DNA of 64,000 bases, taken from positions 1-64,000 of the forward strand of contig NZ_MLFS01000010.1 of NCBI RefSeq assembly GCF_002095485.1, written 5' to 3'. Made by a program: the position numbers and the translations under genes. The DNA comes from Pantoea wallisii. Its GTDB lineage: Bacteria > Pseudomonadota > Gammaproteobacteria > Enterobacterales > Enterobacteriaceae. Below, piece by piece: positions 9,973-20,181 of this stretch (the first letter of the stretch is position 1; every line of letters begins with the position of its first letter). Below the pieces are notes generated by a model that saw only the letters and a program-made list of their open reading frames with translations, ran no database searches and had not been told where the DNA came from.

Positions 9973-10974
9973 TCATGCGGAGTGACGCGGCTGCGATATC
10001 TCCGGATCGTCTTTGTATTTTGCGGTGGCGATCCACGCCGCGCAAAACAGCGTCAGGCGCGCAAAGAAGTAGAAGAAGGCCATTAACCCCAGCACGGAAC
10101 CAAAGGCCGCCCCGGAAGGCGAGGTCGCCAGTTTCGGCAGCGTCAGCGTCATGACAAACTTAATTACCTCAAACCCAATGGCCGCCAGCAGCGTGCCGCG
10201 CAGCAGCGCCTTTTTACGTGGTTTGTGGCGCGGTAAGATCCAGAATATCCACAGGAACAGCAGATAGTTGGCAAAGATAGAGATGGAGAGTGCAATGATG
10301 GTCATCGCCGGACGCAGCCACTCAATATCCTGCAGCCCCAGCGCAGTGACGATGGCCTCCTGCGCCGAACCGGCAATCGATGTCAGCGACAGGGTGATCA
10401 CCAGCGCCAGCATCAGGCCGAGCAGCGACAACAGATCGCGGGCATATTTCTTCCAGAACTTCTCTTTATCGTCCGGCTTGCGCTCCCAGACATCGCGCGA
10501 CTGGGCCCGTACCGCTTCACGCAGGTTGCCCATCCAGTTAATCCCGGAGTAAAGCGCCAGCAGTAAACCGGTCAGGCCGACGGTAGCGCGCTGCTGAATG
10601 GCTGTGTTCACCGTGTTCTTTAACGTGGTGGCCAGCGTCGGATCGCTAATGCTGTTAACGATCTTATTGATCAAGCCAGTAAGCAGATCCTGATTTGACG
10701 CCAGCACAAAACCTACTGCGGCAAATGACACCATCAGAATCGGTATCAGCGAGAGAAATGAAAAATAGGTAATTGCTGCGCCAAACTGGCTACCGAGACG
10801 ATCGTTAAAGCGCTCCAGCGCGCGCATAAAGTGCGCAACGGCCGGAATGGCCTGAAACCAGGCAGCAAAGCGCGACACGTTCTGAATTGAGCCGTCCACG
10901 GTTTTATTGCCGGTTTTAATATCGATCAGCGGCTTGGTCTCTGCCGCACGCTCTTCTGCATGTTTGTCCGTCAT
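9973..10974 (-). CDS. yhjD: Inner membrane protein of the YihY/BrkB (RNase BN-like) family
   Basis: 333 residues with about six membrane helices; the family motif GAAITYFSFLSLIPILMVSFA is at about 61-81. The N-terminal acidic tail and overall length match E. coli YhjD (337), where gain-of-function changes were reported to suppress loss of Kdo, suggesting a role in lipid A or envelope transport. The family name RNase BN is historical; the real RNase BN gene is at 62.9 kb. Same order as E. coli yhjC-yhjD-yhjE. Confidence 0.93.
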   Translation of the reverse strand: MTDKHAEERAAETKPLIDIKTGNKTVDGSIQNVSRFAAWFQAIPAVAHFMRALERFNDRLGSQFGAAITYFSFLSLIPILMVSFAAVGFVLASNQDLLTGLINKIVNSISDPTLATTLKNTVNTAIQQRATVGLTGLLLALYSGINWMGNLREAVRAQSRDVWERKPDDKEKFWKKYARDLLSLLGLMLALVITLSLTSIAGSAQEAIVTALGLQDIEWLRPAMTIIALSISIFANYLLFLWIFWILPRHKPRKKALLRGTLLAAIGFEVIKFVMTLTLPKLATSPSGAAFGSVLGLMAFFYFFARLTLFCAAWIATAKYKDDPEISQPRHSA

Positions 10975-11115
10975 AGACGATAACCATCCTGTTCACTGCG
11001 AAAATGAAATTATATACCCTAAATTGCGGGTGAGGCAGGAGAGCGACAATCGGCCGCCTGGCAAAGCCACTCTTTGGAATAATGCGCGCACTATTTGGAC
11101 AGGGCGGAGAAGCGC

Positions 11116-12015
11116 TCAGGTTACATACTCCTGCAGCACATGGCTCAGCCACTCCATAAATACGCGTACGCGGCGCGCCACGTTGCGGCGATGCGGATAG
11201 AGCAGCGAAATCGGCATGGGTTTCGCCGGGAAGTGGTGCAGCACCTCCACCAGCTGTCCGGACTCCAGCAACGGCTGTACGCCAATGGCCGGCACCTGAA
11301 TGATGCCCAGCCCGGCAATGCAGGCCGCGCGATAGGTCTCCGTGCTGTTTACCGTGACGACGCCGCCGGTTTGGACATAGTGGCTCTGCTTACCGTCAAA
11401 ATATTCAAATCCCGACGAAGGCTGACCGAGCTGTTGGGTGTAGTGGACCATGGCGTGCTGCGACAGATCTTCCAGCCGTACCGGCATCCCGAAGCGGGAG
11501 AGGTAACCCGGACTGGCGCAGTTGATTAATGCATGTGAGCCGATTTTGCGCGCAATCAGCCCGGAATCTTTCAGCTCACCGACGCGGATAACGCAGTCAA
11601 AGCCTTCCCGAATTACATCAACCTGACGGTCGCTGCTGCTGAGCTCAATCTCGATACCGGGATAGTGCTGCAAGAACTCCGGTAAACGCGGCAGGATAAA
11701 GCCTGTCGCCATGGCCACCGACATATCAACGCGCAGCTTGCCGCTCAGGGTAGTGGGATCGTGCTGGAAGAGGCTGTCCATATCATCCAGCATTGAGAGC
11801 AGATCGAGACAGCGGTCGTAATAAACTAACCCATCCTGCGTCAGATGTACGCGTCGGGTAGTACGGTGTAACAGACGCGTTCCCATCTGATTCTCCAGCG
11901 CCTGCAGCTGCCGCGACACGCTGCCTTTTGGCAGGCCAAGGCTCTCAGCCGCCCGGGTAAAGCTGCCCATCTCTGCCACCCGCACAAAAACCTGCATTGC
12001 GTGAATTTTATCCAT
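11116..12015 (-). CDS. yhjC: LysR-type regulator
   Basis: 299 residues from ATG at 12015 (MDKIHAMQVFVRVAEMGSFT), equal in length to E. coli YhjC; a GTG three codons upstream is the alternative. N-terminal winged HTH (about 17-36) and a CrgA-like effector domain. Sits upstream of yhjD and divergent from a short-chain dehydrogenase at 12131, which by LysR logic is a likely target. The effector is unknown. Confidence 0.88.
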   Translation of the reverse strand: MDKIHAMQVFVRVAEMGSFTRAAESLGLPKGSVSRQLQALENQMGTRLLHRTTRRVHLTQDGLVYYDRCLDLLSMLDDMDSLFQHDPTTLSGKLRVDMSVAMATGFILPRLPEFLQHYPGIEIELSSSDRQVDVIREGFDCVIRVGELKDSGLIARKIGSHALINCASPGYLSRFGMPVRLEDLSQHAMVHYTQQLGQPSSGFEYFDGKQSHYVQTGGVVTVNSTETYRAACIAGLGIIQVPAIGVQPLLESGQLVEVLHHFPAKPMPISLLYPHRRNVARRVRVFMEWLSHVLQEYVT

Positions 12016-12130
12016 GTTGTTCACCGATTGTTGTTGTTAGTGAAACAGTGCTGCGTATTTCCCTGCGTTTATAGATCAATTATTCGCGAATATCCTTAAT
12101 GCGTGTTCAATTTTCCAACCGGAGCGAAGC

Positions 12131-12889
12131 ATGTCTCACAAAATTGCATTGATTACTGGCGGTAACCGCGGTCTGGGCAAGAATGGTGCGCTGAAACTGG
12201 CGGCAAAAGGTATCGATATTCTGTTTACGTATCGCGGCCACGCGGAGGAAGCGCAGGCAGTCGTGAAGGAGATTGAAGCGCTGGGCGCGCATGCCGTGGC
12301 GCTGCAGCTGGATGTTAGTGACAGCTCGCAGTTCGACGCCTTTGTTGCGCAGGTGAAAGAGACGCTGCAAACCACCTGGCAACGCGACAGCTTTGATTAT
12401 TTAGTGAACAACGCTGGCCACGGGCACTACAAGCTGTTTGCAGAAACCACCGAGGATGAGTTTGACGCGCTGGTAAATGTCCATCTGAAAGGTCCGTTCT
12501 TCCTGACGCAGAAGCTGCTGCCGCTGATTATTGATGGCGGACGTATCCTGAATATCTCCAGCGGCCTGACGCGCATGACGCTGCCGGGTTCAGGGACATA
12601 CGCCGCTGTCAAAGGCGCGATGGAAGTGCTCACGCGCTATCAGGCCAAAGAGTTGGGTGAGCGCCGCATTCGCGTCAACATCCTGGCACCAGGTGCGATC
12701 GAGACCGATTTTGGTGGCGGCCGCGTGCGGGATACGCAGGATCTTAACAACCATATCGCTTCCGTGACCGCGCTGGGCCGCGTTGGCCTGCCGGATGATA
12801 TCGGCGATGCGATTAGCGCCATTCTCAGTGAAGAGACCGGCTGGATCACCGCGCAGCGCATTGAGGCTTCCGGCGGCCAGGCGTTATAA
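12131..12889 (+). CDS. Short-chain dehydrogenase/reductase
   Basis: 252-residue classical SDR: cofactor motif TGGNRGLGKNG (about 9-19), NNAGHG (about 96), catalytic serine in ISSG and the YxxxK pair in GTYAAVKGAMEVL (about 157). The RGHAEEA segment after the second strand suggests NADPH preference. Start has GGAG 10 bases upstream. Divergent from the yhjC-type regulator. Substrate not deducible. Confidence 0.9.
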   Translation: MSHKIALITGGNRGLGKNGALKLAAKGIDILFTYRGHAEEAQAVVKEIEALGAHAVALQLDVSDSSQFDAFVAQVKETLQTTWQRDSFDYLVNNAGHGHYKLFAETTEDEFDALVNVHLKGPFFLTQKLLPLIIDGGRILNISSGLTRMTLPGSGTYAAVKGAMEVLTRYQAKELGERRIRVNILAPGAIETDFGGGRVRDTQDLNNHIASVTALGRVGLPDDIGDAISAILSEETGWITAQRIEASGGQAL

Positions 12890-12904
12890 ACCGGTGTGAT
12901 TTTG

Positions 12905-12981
12905 CCAGGTGCGCATCAATGCGCACCCTACATACCCAAAACGACGCTATTCATGTAGGGTCAGCATTCATGCTGACCTGG
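12905..12981. repeat. Composite intergenic palindrome (two hairpins nested in a larger inverted repeat)
   Basis: Two perfect 9-bp hairpins, GGTGCGCAT-CA-ATGCGCACC (12908-12927) and GGTCAGCAT-TC-ATGCTGACC (12959-12978), enclosed by longer-range pairs CCAGGT/ACCTGG and ACCCTACAT/ATGTAGGGT. It lies between the convergent SDR and PhzF-like genes. Related elements occur at 47.6 and 50.95-51.02 kb. Confidence 0.8.
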
Positions 12982-13001
12982 TAAAAAAGCATGCTGCCTT
13001 T

Positions 13002-13850
13002 TTATATTGCTATCGTTCCGTCAATCACTGTCACCGTCTGCCCGCCGATCCAGATCGCCTCATCAGCAAACGTCACCTCAATACGGCCGGCGCGCTGAAT
13101 GGCGCTCCCCTGACGCGCACGGTAATCGCGCGTCTGGCCTTGCGCCGCCAGATAGCGTGCCAGACAAGCATTTGCGCTCCCGGTAACCGGATCCTCCGTC
13201 AGACTGCCGCCCTCTACCAGCAAGGCGCGAACCTCATACTGCTCACTCTCTCCTTGCGGCAGCGCACCAAACAGCGCCGCGCCGTTCACATCTGCATGCT
13301 GCAGTAAGCGCTGCAGATCTGCCGCGCTGGCCGCGACATCCAGTACCGCCTGCGCACTGCGCATCGGAATCATCAGCCAGCGGATCCCCATATCTACAAT
13401 GGCTGGGGTCTGACTCAGGTCAAACGCTTCACTGTTAAACGCGCTACTCATCAGCGCATCACTGAACGGCGTCAGCGTTGCCGCTGGCGCAGCAAAGGCC
13501 AGCGCGCCGTCATCGCTGATGCTGACTTCGACCAAACCGATACCGCACTCCTGCACGATTTTACCGGGCGTTTTTAGCGGCCAGCCCGCTTCCAGCAGCG
13601 CGTGCGCGGTACCCAGCGTGGGGTGGCCGGCAAAGGGCAACTCACCTTCCACGGTAAAAATACGTACGCGGTAGTCCGCTGCGGCATCCTGCGGCGGCAA
13701 GACAAACGTGGTTTCGGAGAGGTTAGTCCAGCGTGCAATTGCTGCCAGCTGCGCATCGTCATACCCGCGCGCGTCCATGATCACCGCCAGCGGATTGCCT
13801 TTGAACGGTATTGAGGTAAAGACATCCACTTGTTTAAACGCGACCTTCAT
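13002..13850 (-). CDS. PhzF-family isomerase/epimerase-like protein
   Basis: 282 residues from ATG at 13850 with AGGAG seven bases upstream; a GTG two codons earlier is less likely. PhzF fold signatures: FKGNPLAVI near the N-terminus, the catalytic glutamate in NLSETTFVLPP (about 45), GHPTLGTAHALL (about 74) and the C-half repeat EDPVTGSANACLARYL (about 213). Family members isomerise small hydrophobic acids; PhzF itself acts in phenazine synthesis, but isolated copies like this (compare YddE) have no settled substrate and there are no phz neighbours. Confidence 0.88.
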   Translation of the reverse strand: MKVAFKQVDVFTSIPFKGNPLAVIMDARGYDDAQLAAIARWTNLSETTFVLPPQDAAADYRVRIFTVEGELPFAGHPTLGTAHALLEAGWPLKTPGKIVQECGIGLVEVSISDDGALAFAAPAATLTPFSDALMSSAFNSEAFDLSQTPAIVDMGIRWLMIPMRSAQAVLDVAASAADLQRLLQHADVNGAALFGALPQGESEQYEVRALLVEGGSLTEDPVTGSANACLARYLAAQGQTRDYRARQGSAIQRAGRIEVTFADEAIWIGGQTVTVIDGTIAI

Positions 13851-13963
13851 TGCCACTCCTTTCTCATTAAGGTTGTCTGAAACCCGGATTTACATCCTGC
13901 TGATTGCGTATCACATCGAACAGGGCTATGAATAGATTAAGAATTCTGGAAGCGGAGTCCGCC

Positions 13964-14587
13964 ATGTTAAAAGTGTTAGGTCGTAACTCTTCAATCAACG
14001 TGCGTAAAGTACTGTGGCTGTGCGCTGAGCTGGATATCGCTTATGAACACGAACCCTGGGGCGAAGATCCACAATCGCTGCATTCAGCACAGTTTATGGC
14101 GCTCAATCCCAACGCCATGGTGCCGGTGATCATTGAAGATGATCTGGTCCTGTGGGAATCCAATGCTATCCTGCGCTATCTGGCCAACAGCAATGGCGGC
14201 GAGTGGCTTTACTCCGATAACCCTCGCGCACGCGCGCCGGTTGATCAGTGGATGGACTGGCAAGCCACAGAACTTAACACCTCATGGCGCTACGCGTTTA
14301 TGTCGCTGGTGCGAAACTCGCCAGCCCATCAGGACCCGCGCCTGCTGGCCGCTGCCGTAAAGGGCTGGACGCACACCATGGGCATTCTCAATCAACAGCT
14401 GGAGAAAACCGGCCGCTATGTCGCCGGACGCAATTTCACGCTGGCGGATATTCCGGTGGGCCTGGCGGTGAATCGCTGGTTTGAAACCCCGCTCGACCAT
14501 CCCGATCTGCCGGCGGTGCGCAACTATTATGAGCGCCTGACCGAGCGTGAGGGTTACACCACCTGGGGCCGCAACGGCAAACCCTGA
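13964..14587 (+). CDS. Glutathione S-transferase
   Basis: 207 residues from ATG at 13964 (AGCGGAG upstream), rather than a start 60 bases earlier. N-terminal thioredoxin-like domain (LGRNSSINVRKVLW; cis-proline region MVPVIIEDD; ESNAILRYLA glutathione-binding motif at about 64-73) and an all-helical C-terminal domain with the N-capping FTLADIPVG motif at about 160. Cytosolic detoxification enzyme of unknown substrate. Its 3' end overlaps the convergent MocR gene by 34 bases. Confidence 0.88.
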   Translation: MLKVLGRNSSINVRKVLWLCAELDIAYEHEPWGEDPQSLHSAQFMALNPNAMVPVIIEDDLVLWESNAILRYLANSNGGEWLYSDNPRARAPVDQWMDWQATELNTSWRYAFMSLVRNSPAHQDPRLLAAAVKGWTHTMGILNQQLEKTGRYVAGRNFTLADIPVGLAVNRWFETPLDHPDLPAVRNYYERLTEREGYTTWGRNGKP

Positions 14588-16055
14588 TCCTGTCCTGGTG
14601 CGATGCCGGTGATTTCGCAGGCCAGCGCACCGGTGCGCTTCAGCGCCCAGGTATAACGCTCGTCAAACGGATAGCAGCAGGAGAGGCGTAGCGCATGTTT
14701 ATAGCGTTCGCTAAGCGAGTAAAGCGCGCCTGGCGTGACGCAAATCTGCTCCTGCAGTAACCGGTGAAACATCTCTACGGTATCCACGTTTCCCGGCAGC
14801 TCTACCCAAAACACAAAACCGCCGCGCGGCAGCGTGGCGCGGGTTCCCTGCGGGAAGTGGCGTGCAATAATGCCACGCGCCGCATCAAGATTGGCGGCAT
14901 AGCGGCGCCGCAGCGAGCGCAGATGGTGATCGTAACCGCCGTTAGCGAGAAACTCCGCCAGCGTTTCACTCAGCAGCTTTGATTCCGTCATGGAGGAGAC
15001 CGCTTTCAGCCGGGCAATCGCCGCGTGAAAACGCCCGGCGGCAGTCCAGCCAATGCGGAAATCCGGTGCGACGGTTTTCGTAAAGCTGGTGCAGTAAATG
15101 ATCCAGCCATCCTCATCAAAGGCTTTTGCCGGCGGTGAGAGGGGCCAGTCGAACTGCAACTCGTCATACAGGCCATCTTCAATGAGCGGACAGTGGTAAG
15201 TATTCACTAACTTTGCCAGCCGTTTTTTGTTTGCCAGCGGCATGACATACCCCAACGGGTTCTGTGCGCCCGGCATGGCGATCAGCGTCTGGATGCGCTG
15301 CTCCTGCAGCAGCATCTCCAGCGCGTCCAGCGACAGGCCATTTTGTGGATCGGTGGGAATCTCCAGCGCTTTCAGCCCCAGCGACGCCAGTAGCGGAAAC
15401 AGGAAGAAGTAAGTCGGGGACTCCAGCCCTACGCAGTCGCCCGGTTTGGTCACGGCGCGCAGGGCCAGCTGCAGCGCCTCCATACAGCCGTGGGTGAGGG
15501 TGATATCCTGCACGGCGAGATTCAGCCCGGTATGCAGACTGCGGCGCGCAATCTCCTCCCGTAAGCGCTCACTACCCGGCGGAAGCGCGTAACGTCCAAT
15601 GATGTCGTTATCACGCCGGATAATCGAGGCCGTAATACGGCCTAATTTTGCCGCCGGGAAAAGCTCACTGTCCTGCGGGCAGGCCAGCGAAATGTTAGTA
15701 TAATCAGGATGGTTCTGCGCGGCAAAAACCTGCTCAATCAGCGCGAGCTTCTGCGTGCTGGGATCGTTAACCTTTGCCGTTAACGGTTTTAACGGCGGCT
15801 TAATCGCGGGCAACACGCCACGCACGTAATAGCCCGATTGCGGCCGGGCTTCAATCAAACCGCGATCTTCAAGAATTTGCCAGGCATTGAGCACGGTATT
15901 GATGCTCACCTGATGCGCCTGGGCAACGCGGCGAATGGCCGGCAGCCGTTTACCCGGCTTTAGCGTGCCTGATGGATGGATTCGGCAAAGCTATCGGCCA
16001 GTTGCTGGTAGAGCGTCTGACCGGATGAAGCAGCAAGGGACACAAAAGCCTCCAT
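14554..16055 (-). CDS. MocR-type GntR/aminotransferase-fold regulator, apparent frameshift
   Basis: A GntR winged-helix N-terminus (from ATG at 16055: MEAFVSLAASSGQTLYQQL) fused to a fold-type I aminotransferase domain. The PLP-lysine motif is SFTKTVAPDFRIG. The first frame hits TAA in the HTH, and the rest resumes one base off at LKPGKRLPAIRRVAQAHQV. Restoring one C at 15968-15969 (CC to CCC) gives 500 continuous residues, usual for MocR. Divergent from a LysE exporter 126 bases away, a pairing typical of MocR regulators that sense an amino acid and control its export; that role is inferred. Confidence 0.85.
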
Positions 16056-16181
16056 GCACCATGGGTACAATTGAATGATCAGTAAACTGTATCCATTACA
16101 ATAGTCATTTTGTGTCTCTGTTTCCATTACGCTGCGCGCATTAGCATGATGAGCACTACTGGTTCATCAAGGAAACGCCCC

Positions 16182-16769
16182 ATGCTCGATCCCTCTTTCT
16201 TTAGCTATGTCACGGTTATGTCGATCACGCCCGGCCCCAATAATCTGCTGCTGGCGACGTCAGGGGTCAACTTCGGCTTCAGGCGTACCCTGCCGATGCT
16301 ATTTGGAATACTGCTGGGATGCGCGCTACAGATGCTGCTGGCGAGCGTGGCGCTGGAGATGCTGCTGCACTGGATGGCCTCAATACGCCTGCCGCTGACG
16401 GCGATAGGGTGCAGTTACCTTTTATGGCTATCGTGGAAGATCTTTCGTGCCGGAGCTCCTCAAACGCGCGAGCGCCCACGGCCGATGACGCTGATGGGCG
16501 GTATCTGCTTCCAGGCCGTGAACCCCAAAGCCTGGCTGATGGTCACCAATGTCGCGCTGATGTACGCCAACAGTAATGGGGTGCTCACGGTGATACTCGG
16601 ATTTGCCGCGCTTAATCTGCCGTGCATTCTGATTTGGGCCGCGCTGGGTGACCAGCTACGCAGTCACCTGCAGGTGGCGTGGAAACGTCAGGCGTTTAAT
16701 AGCGTGATGGCGCTGTCGCTGGTGGCGACAACGGGATGGATGCTGTATGACGCGGTGCAGTTAAGTTAA
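16182..16769 (+). CDS. LysE/RhtB-family amino-acid exporter
   Basis: 195 residues from ATG at 16182 (AAGGAA upstream), about six helices, with the family signature SITPGPNNLLLATSG near the N-terminus and the conserved GGICFQAVNPKAWLM at about 108-122. Inner-membrane efflux of an amino acid or derivative; substrate unknown. Divergent from the MocR-type regulator, which probably controls it. Confidence 0.87.
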   Translation: MLDPSFFSYVTVMSITPGPNNLLLATSGVNFGFRRTLPMLFGILLGCALQMLLASVALEMLLHWMASIRLPLTAIGCSYLLWLSWKIFRAGAPQTRERPRPMTLMGGICFQAVNPKAWLMVTNVALMYANSNGVLTVILGFAALNLPCILIWAALGDQLRSHLQVAWKRQAFNSVMALSLVATTGWMLYDAVQLS

Positions 16770-16795
16770 GGTCAGCAGGATGCCATGTGTGCCAA

Positions 16796-16821
16796 CCCGG
16801 TTTGCCATGAAGCAAACCGGG
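16796..16821. terminator. Hairpin between convergent LysE-type gene and mqo
   Basis: Perfect 10-bp stem CCCGGTTTGC (16796-16805) / GCAAACCGGG (16812-16821) with loop CATGAA. No strong T-run on either side, but placed to end both converging transcripts. Confidence 0.6.
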
Positions 16822-16828
16822 CTGCTAT

Positions 16829-18435
16829 TTACTTGCCTACACTGTGCCGTTCGCGCGCTTCGTCGTTGGCGGCCAGCGGTGTAACAACCGGCGCGTAATC
16901 GAGTTGCAACACGCGGCTGGTTTCGGCCAGCACTTTCTCGGTCAACGCCACATCGCCGTTCAGCTTACGGCCCCATGATGGGATCACGTTACGGATTTTG
17001 GTCTGCCACTCCGGTGAGCGCATCTGCTCAGGGAAAGCTTTCGCCATCAGCTCCAGCATAATTGGTGCAGCGGTTGAGGCGCCGGGAGAGGCACCCAGCA
17101 ACGCGGAGATCGAGCCGTCAGCAGACGTGACCACCTCCGTGCCCAGACGCAGCACGCCGCCCTCTTTCTCATCATTTTTGATGATCTGAACACGCTGACC
17201 AGCCGTGACTAAGCGCCAGTCCTCCTGCTTCGCCTGCGGTACATAGGCGCGCAGCGCTTCCATACGATCGGCATCGCTTTGCAGTACCTGATCAACCAGA
17301 TATTTCACCAGGTCAAAACTCTTCAGACCCACCTGCATCATAGGCAGCAGGTTGCTGGTGTTCATGGCACCAAACATATCCAGCAGCGAACCCTGCTTCA
17401 GGAATTTGGTTGAGAAGGTCGCAAAGGGACCGAACAGGAGCACCTGCTTACCATCCAGCACGCGCGTATCCACATGCGGTACCGACATGGGCGGGGCACC
17501 GACGCTGGCTTTGCCATACACCTTCGCCATATGCTGCGCGACCACGTCCGGGTTCTCGGTAACCAGGAAAGAGCCCCCCACCGGGAAGCCGGCGTAACCT
17601 TTCACTTCCGGAATGCCGGTTTTCTGCAGCAGCGGGAGCGCTGCACCGCCGGCACCAATAAATAGCTGACGCGCGATAAGCTGGCGATGCTCACCGCTGG
17701 CCAGGTTGTGCAGGCTTACCTGCCAGCGGCCATCGCGCAGGCGCTTGATATCCCGGACTTCCTGGCGCAGGCGCAGACGGAAATGCGCTTTCTTCTCCAG
17801 CGCGGCAATCAGCTGGCGCGTCACTTCACCGAAGTTAACGTCGGTGCCCATTTCGGTCCAGGTAGCCGCAACCTTCTGTTTCGCATCGCGTCCGTTCATC
17901 ACCAGTGGAATCCACTGACTGATTTGATCGCGATCTTCAGAGTAGTTCATGCCGCGGAACAGGGTGCTTTTTTGCAGCGCCTGAAAGCGTTTGCGCAGGA
18001 ACTCAACGTTTTCATCGCCCCAGACGAAGCTCATGTGCGGCGTACTGTGGATAAAGCTTTTGGGATTACGCAGATTGCCCTTCTGGACATGATACGCCCA
18101 GAACTGGCGGGAGATCTGGAACGACTCATTGATCGTCACGGCTTTGGCAATATCAATGCTGCCATCCGCCTTTTGCGGCGTATAGTTCAGCTCTGCCAGC
18201 GCGGCGTGTCCGGTGCCGGCATTGTTCCAGCCGTTAGACGATTCGACCGCCACGTCATCAAGGCGCTCTACCATCTCAATTAACCAGTCCGGCTCCAGAT
18301 CCTGCAGCCACGTGCCCAAGGTCGCGCTCATCACACCCGCGCCGATCAGCAGCACATCAACGTCTTTTCGTTCCTGAGGTTTGCGCTTTCCTTGCCAGCG
18401 GCGGCCAGCGCCAGATTTACCGCAGTATTGCTCAT
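16829..18435 (-). CDS. mqo: Malate:quinone oxidoreductase, apparent frameshift near the N-terminus
   Basis: FAD-dependent, membrane-associated dehydrogenase oxidising malate to oxaloacetate and passing electrons to quinone. The FAD dinucleotide motif is [16 protein letters not shown] and the substrate region [17 protein letters not shown] follows. The correct start is ATG at 18435 ([18 protein letters not shown]), a typical Mqo leader. One missing base in a T/A run at 18380-18382 shifts the frame before PQERKDVDV. With it restored the protein is 535 residues. The extra N-terminus read in the uncorrected frame ([11 protein letters not shown]...) is an artefact. Confidence 0.93.
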
Positions 18436-18949
18436 GAGGCGACATCTCCTCTCTCTGTTGCCCTGAAGCTCAACAGGTTCGCAGGCGAAATAGCCACGCT
18501 TCTTGCGAGCGCGTTGCGCTATCTCTCAAAGGTTAAGACTCAGGTTAAGCCATGGGGCGATAACGGTTAACTACACGTTATGCATATGCATCTGAATATA
18601 ACATTCTCGTATCGGAATTAAACGTTTGTTTATTTTTTAAATGCAGAAATGATTCAGCATAAGAATTAATCAGCCAGAACCTGGCGTCATAAGGGATTTT
18701 TATCCCGTAATCAGTCGCTTATGTTAACGCAGTTGTTATGGCGTTGTAGGAGGAGAAGAAACAGGCAGTGAGCAGGATCACAATGTAATTCATTGAAATT
18801 AAAGGCTGTGATAGAAATTGCTTTTTAATGCGGATTTTCTGTTGCGCAATGTGTCGCCCACTTGTGTAAGAAAAATGTTACGTTTTTGTGATTCTGATTT
18901 TGGGCGCGGTGAACACGCTCTGTACAGAGGAGAGTGAGCGACTGAGACC
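18436..18949. other. 514-base gap upstream of mqo
   Basis: Moderately AT-rich, no convincing ORF or RNA. It must hold the mqo promoter on the minus strand. I see no strong hairpin or repeat in it. Confidence 0.5.
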
Positions 18950-19195
18950 TTAGCGCGGTTGAGACCAGCGGCGCCAGGCGAAGCGAATGATGAAAAACTC
19001 AATCGTGCCCAGCAGTAAAAACCACAGGCAAAAAACGATGGTATAGAGCTGGCTGAGATCCTGCAGATGCAGACTCTCCTGCAGCTGTTTTGCCAGCGCA
19101 AGACCAAATGAGGGGGCAGGCAGCAGCAGCGCGGAAAAAAAGCCCAGCAGCAGAATACCGCCTGGGATGATCAGCGTTTCGAACGGGTTTTTCAT
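18950..19195 (-). CDS. Small membrane protein, unknown function
   Basis: 81 residues with two hydrophobic segments (about 7-30 and 48-70) separated by a polar loop (LAKQLQESLHLQDLSQLY), ending in a basic tail RFAWRRWSQPR. ATG at 19195 with GGAA upstream. I do not recognise the family. It lies between mqo and mntP, divergent from mntP. Coding seems real from the clear membrane topology and Enterobacterales-like codon use. Confidence 0.65.
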   Translation of the reverse strand: MKNPFETLIIPGGILLLGFFSALLLPAPSFGLALAKQLQESLHLQDLSQLYTIVFCLWFLLLGTIEFFIIRFAWRRWSQPR

Positions 19196-19326
19196 TGCAC
19201 ATTTCCAAATCTGTTAGCGCAGGCATTAGCGCATAAAACCGCGGCACGACGCAATCCCCATGCCCCGCAGTCGCCAGAAATTTCTTCTATTCCATCTACT
19301 TAGCGCCATAATTAGCGCAAGTTAAG

Positions 19327-19348
19327 AGTTATAGCCTTTGCTATACTT
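19327..19348. promoter_or_regulatory. MntR box upstream of mntP
   Basis: The near-palindrome TATAGCCTTTGCTATA with flanks matches the MntR operator of enterics (E. coli consensus AAACATAGCAAAGGCTATG, read on the other strand). In E. coli MntR with Mn2+ activates mntP, so this supports manganese-induced efflux here. It is about 130 bases before the mntP start. Confidence 0.8.
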
Positions 19349-19480
19349 AAACCCATGATTTTGTTGTCTTTTTATTCGTGTTTTTGCGTGTTAGACTGCG
19401 CGCACTTTTTCATTACTGAACAACAAATGCGGACAAAGTGCAGGCTTAATCGTCTTTTCCGCCATGTTAGTTGAAAACCC

Positions 19481-20052
19481 ATGACATTTATCGCAACCCT
19501 GATTCTGGCTTTAGGCATGTCGATGGACGCCTTCGCTGCCGCACTTGGCAAAGGCGCGTCGCTGCATCGCCCGGGATTCAAAGAAGCCTTGCGTACGGGT
19601 TTGATCTTCGGCGTGATCGAAATGCTGACGCCTCTGCTTGGCTGGGCAATCGGACTGGCTGCCAGTCACTACATTATGGCGTGGGATCACTGGGTCGCCT
19701 TTAGCCTGTTGAGCGTACTGGGCGGCCGTATGATTATGGAAGGGTTCCGCCAGACGGCAGATGAACCCTGCGAAGCGCCACAGCGCCATGGCTTTATGGT
19801 GCTGGCCCTCACCGCCGTGGCAACCAGCTTGATGCGCTGGCTGTCGGCGTGGGGCTGGCCTTCCTGCAGGTGAATATTGTTTTAACCGCGCTGACTATCG
19901 GTGCGGCCACAACCGTCATGGCCACCACGGGTGTGCTGGTCGGGCGCTTTATTGGTCCGGTACTGGGGAAATGGGCCGAAGTGCTGGGCGGCGTGGTACT
20001 GATTAGCATCGGCTGCACCATTTTGCTGGAGCATTTAGGGCTGTTTCGTTAA
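19481..20052 (+). CDS. mntP: Manganese efflux pump, apparent frameshift
   Basis: Six-helix Mn2+ exporter with two DUF204 repeats, each normally having an acidic helix ([14 protein letters not shown] in the first, [17 protein letters not shown] in the second). One G is missing at 19831 (TTGGAT to TTGAT), which removes the second aspartate and shifts the frame; the remainder is read at 19849-20052. With the base restored the protein is 190 residues, against 188 in E. coli. Protects from manganese toxicity in the inner membrane. Confidence 0.93.
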
Positions 20053-20091
20053 CGTCTGATTCGCTCCAGGATACCCGAAACAGCTCAATTT

Positions 20092-20141
20092 TGTGATCTG
20101 GTTCAAAAATATTTGCGTGAAAAACACGCGGAAGTTATACT
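20092..20141 (+). promoter_or_regulatory. CRP-like site and sigma70 promoter of the AzuC-like gene
   Basis: TGTGA-TCTGGT-TCAAA (20092-20107) is a 9/10 match to the CRP half-sites. A promoter with -35 TTGCGT (20113-20118), 17-base spacer and -10 TATACT (20136-20141) follows. The site just overlaps the region upstream of -35, so CRP could activate or repress. Confidence 0.55.
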
Positions 20142-20181
20142 TTTCGCGTATTTCTTCAACAATTTTTGAATCAGGTGCACC

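Noticed and set aside
18380-18445. Mqo start reading [14 protein letters not shown]
   Set aside because: This leader arises from the frame shift; the other frame from 18435 gives the normal Mqo N-terminus.
19240-19480. yybP-ykoY manganese riboswitch before mntP
   Set aside because: I looked for the conserved GGGGAGUAGC-type blocks and did not find them; only the MntR box is supported.
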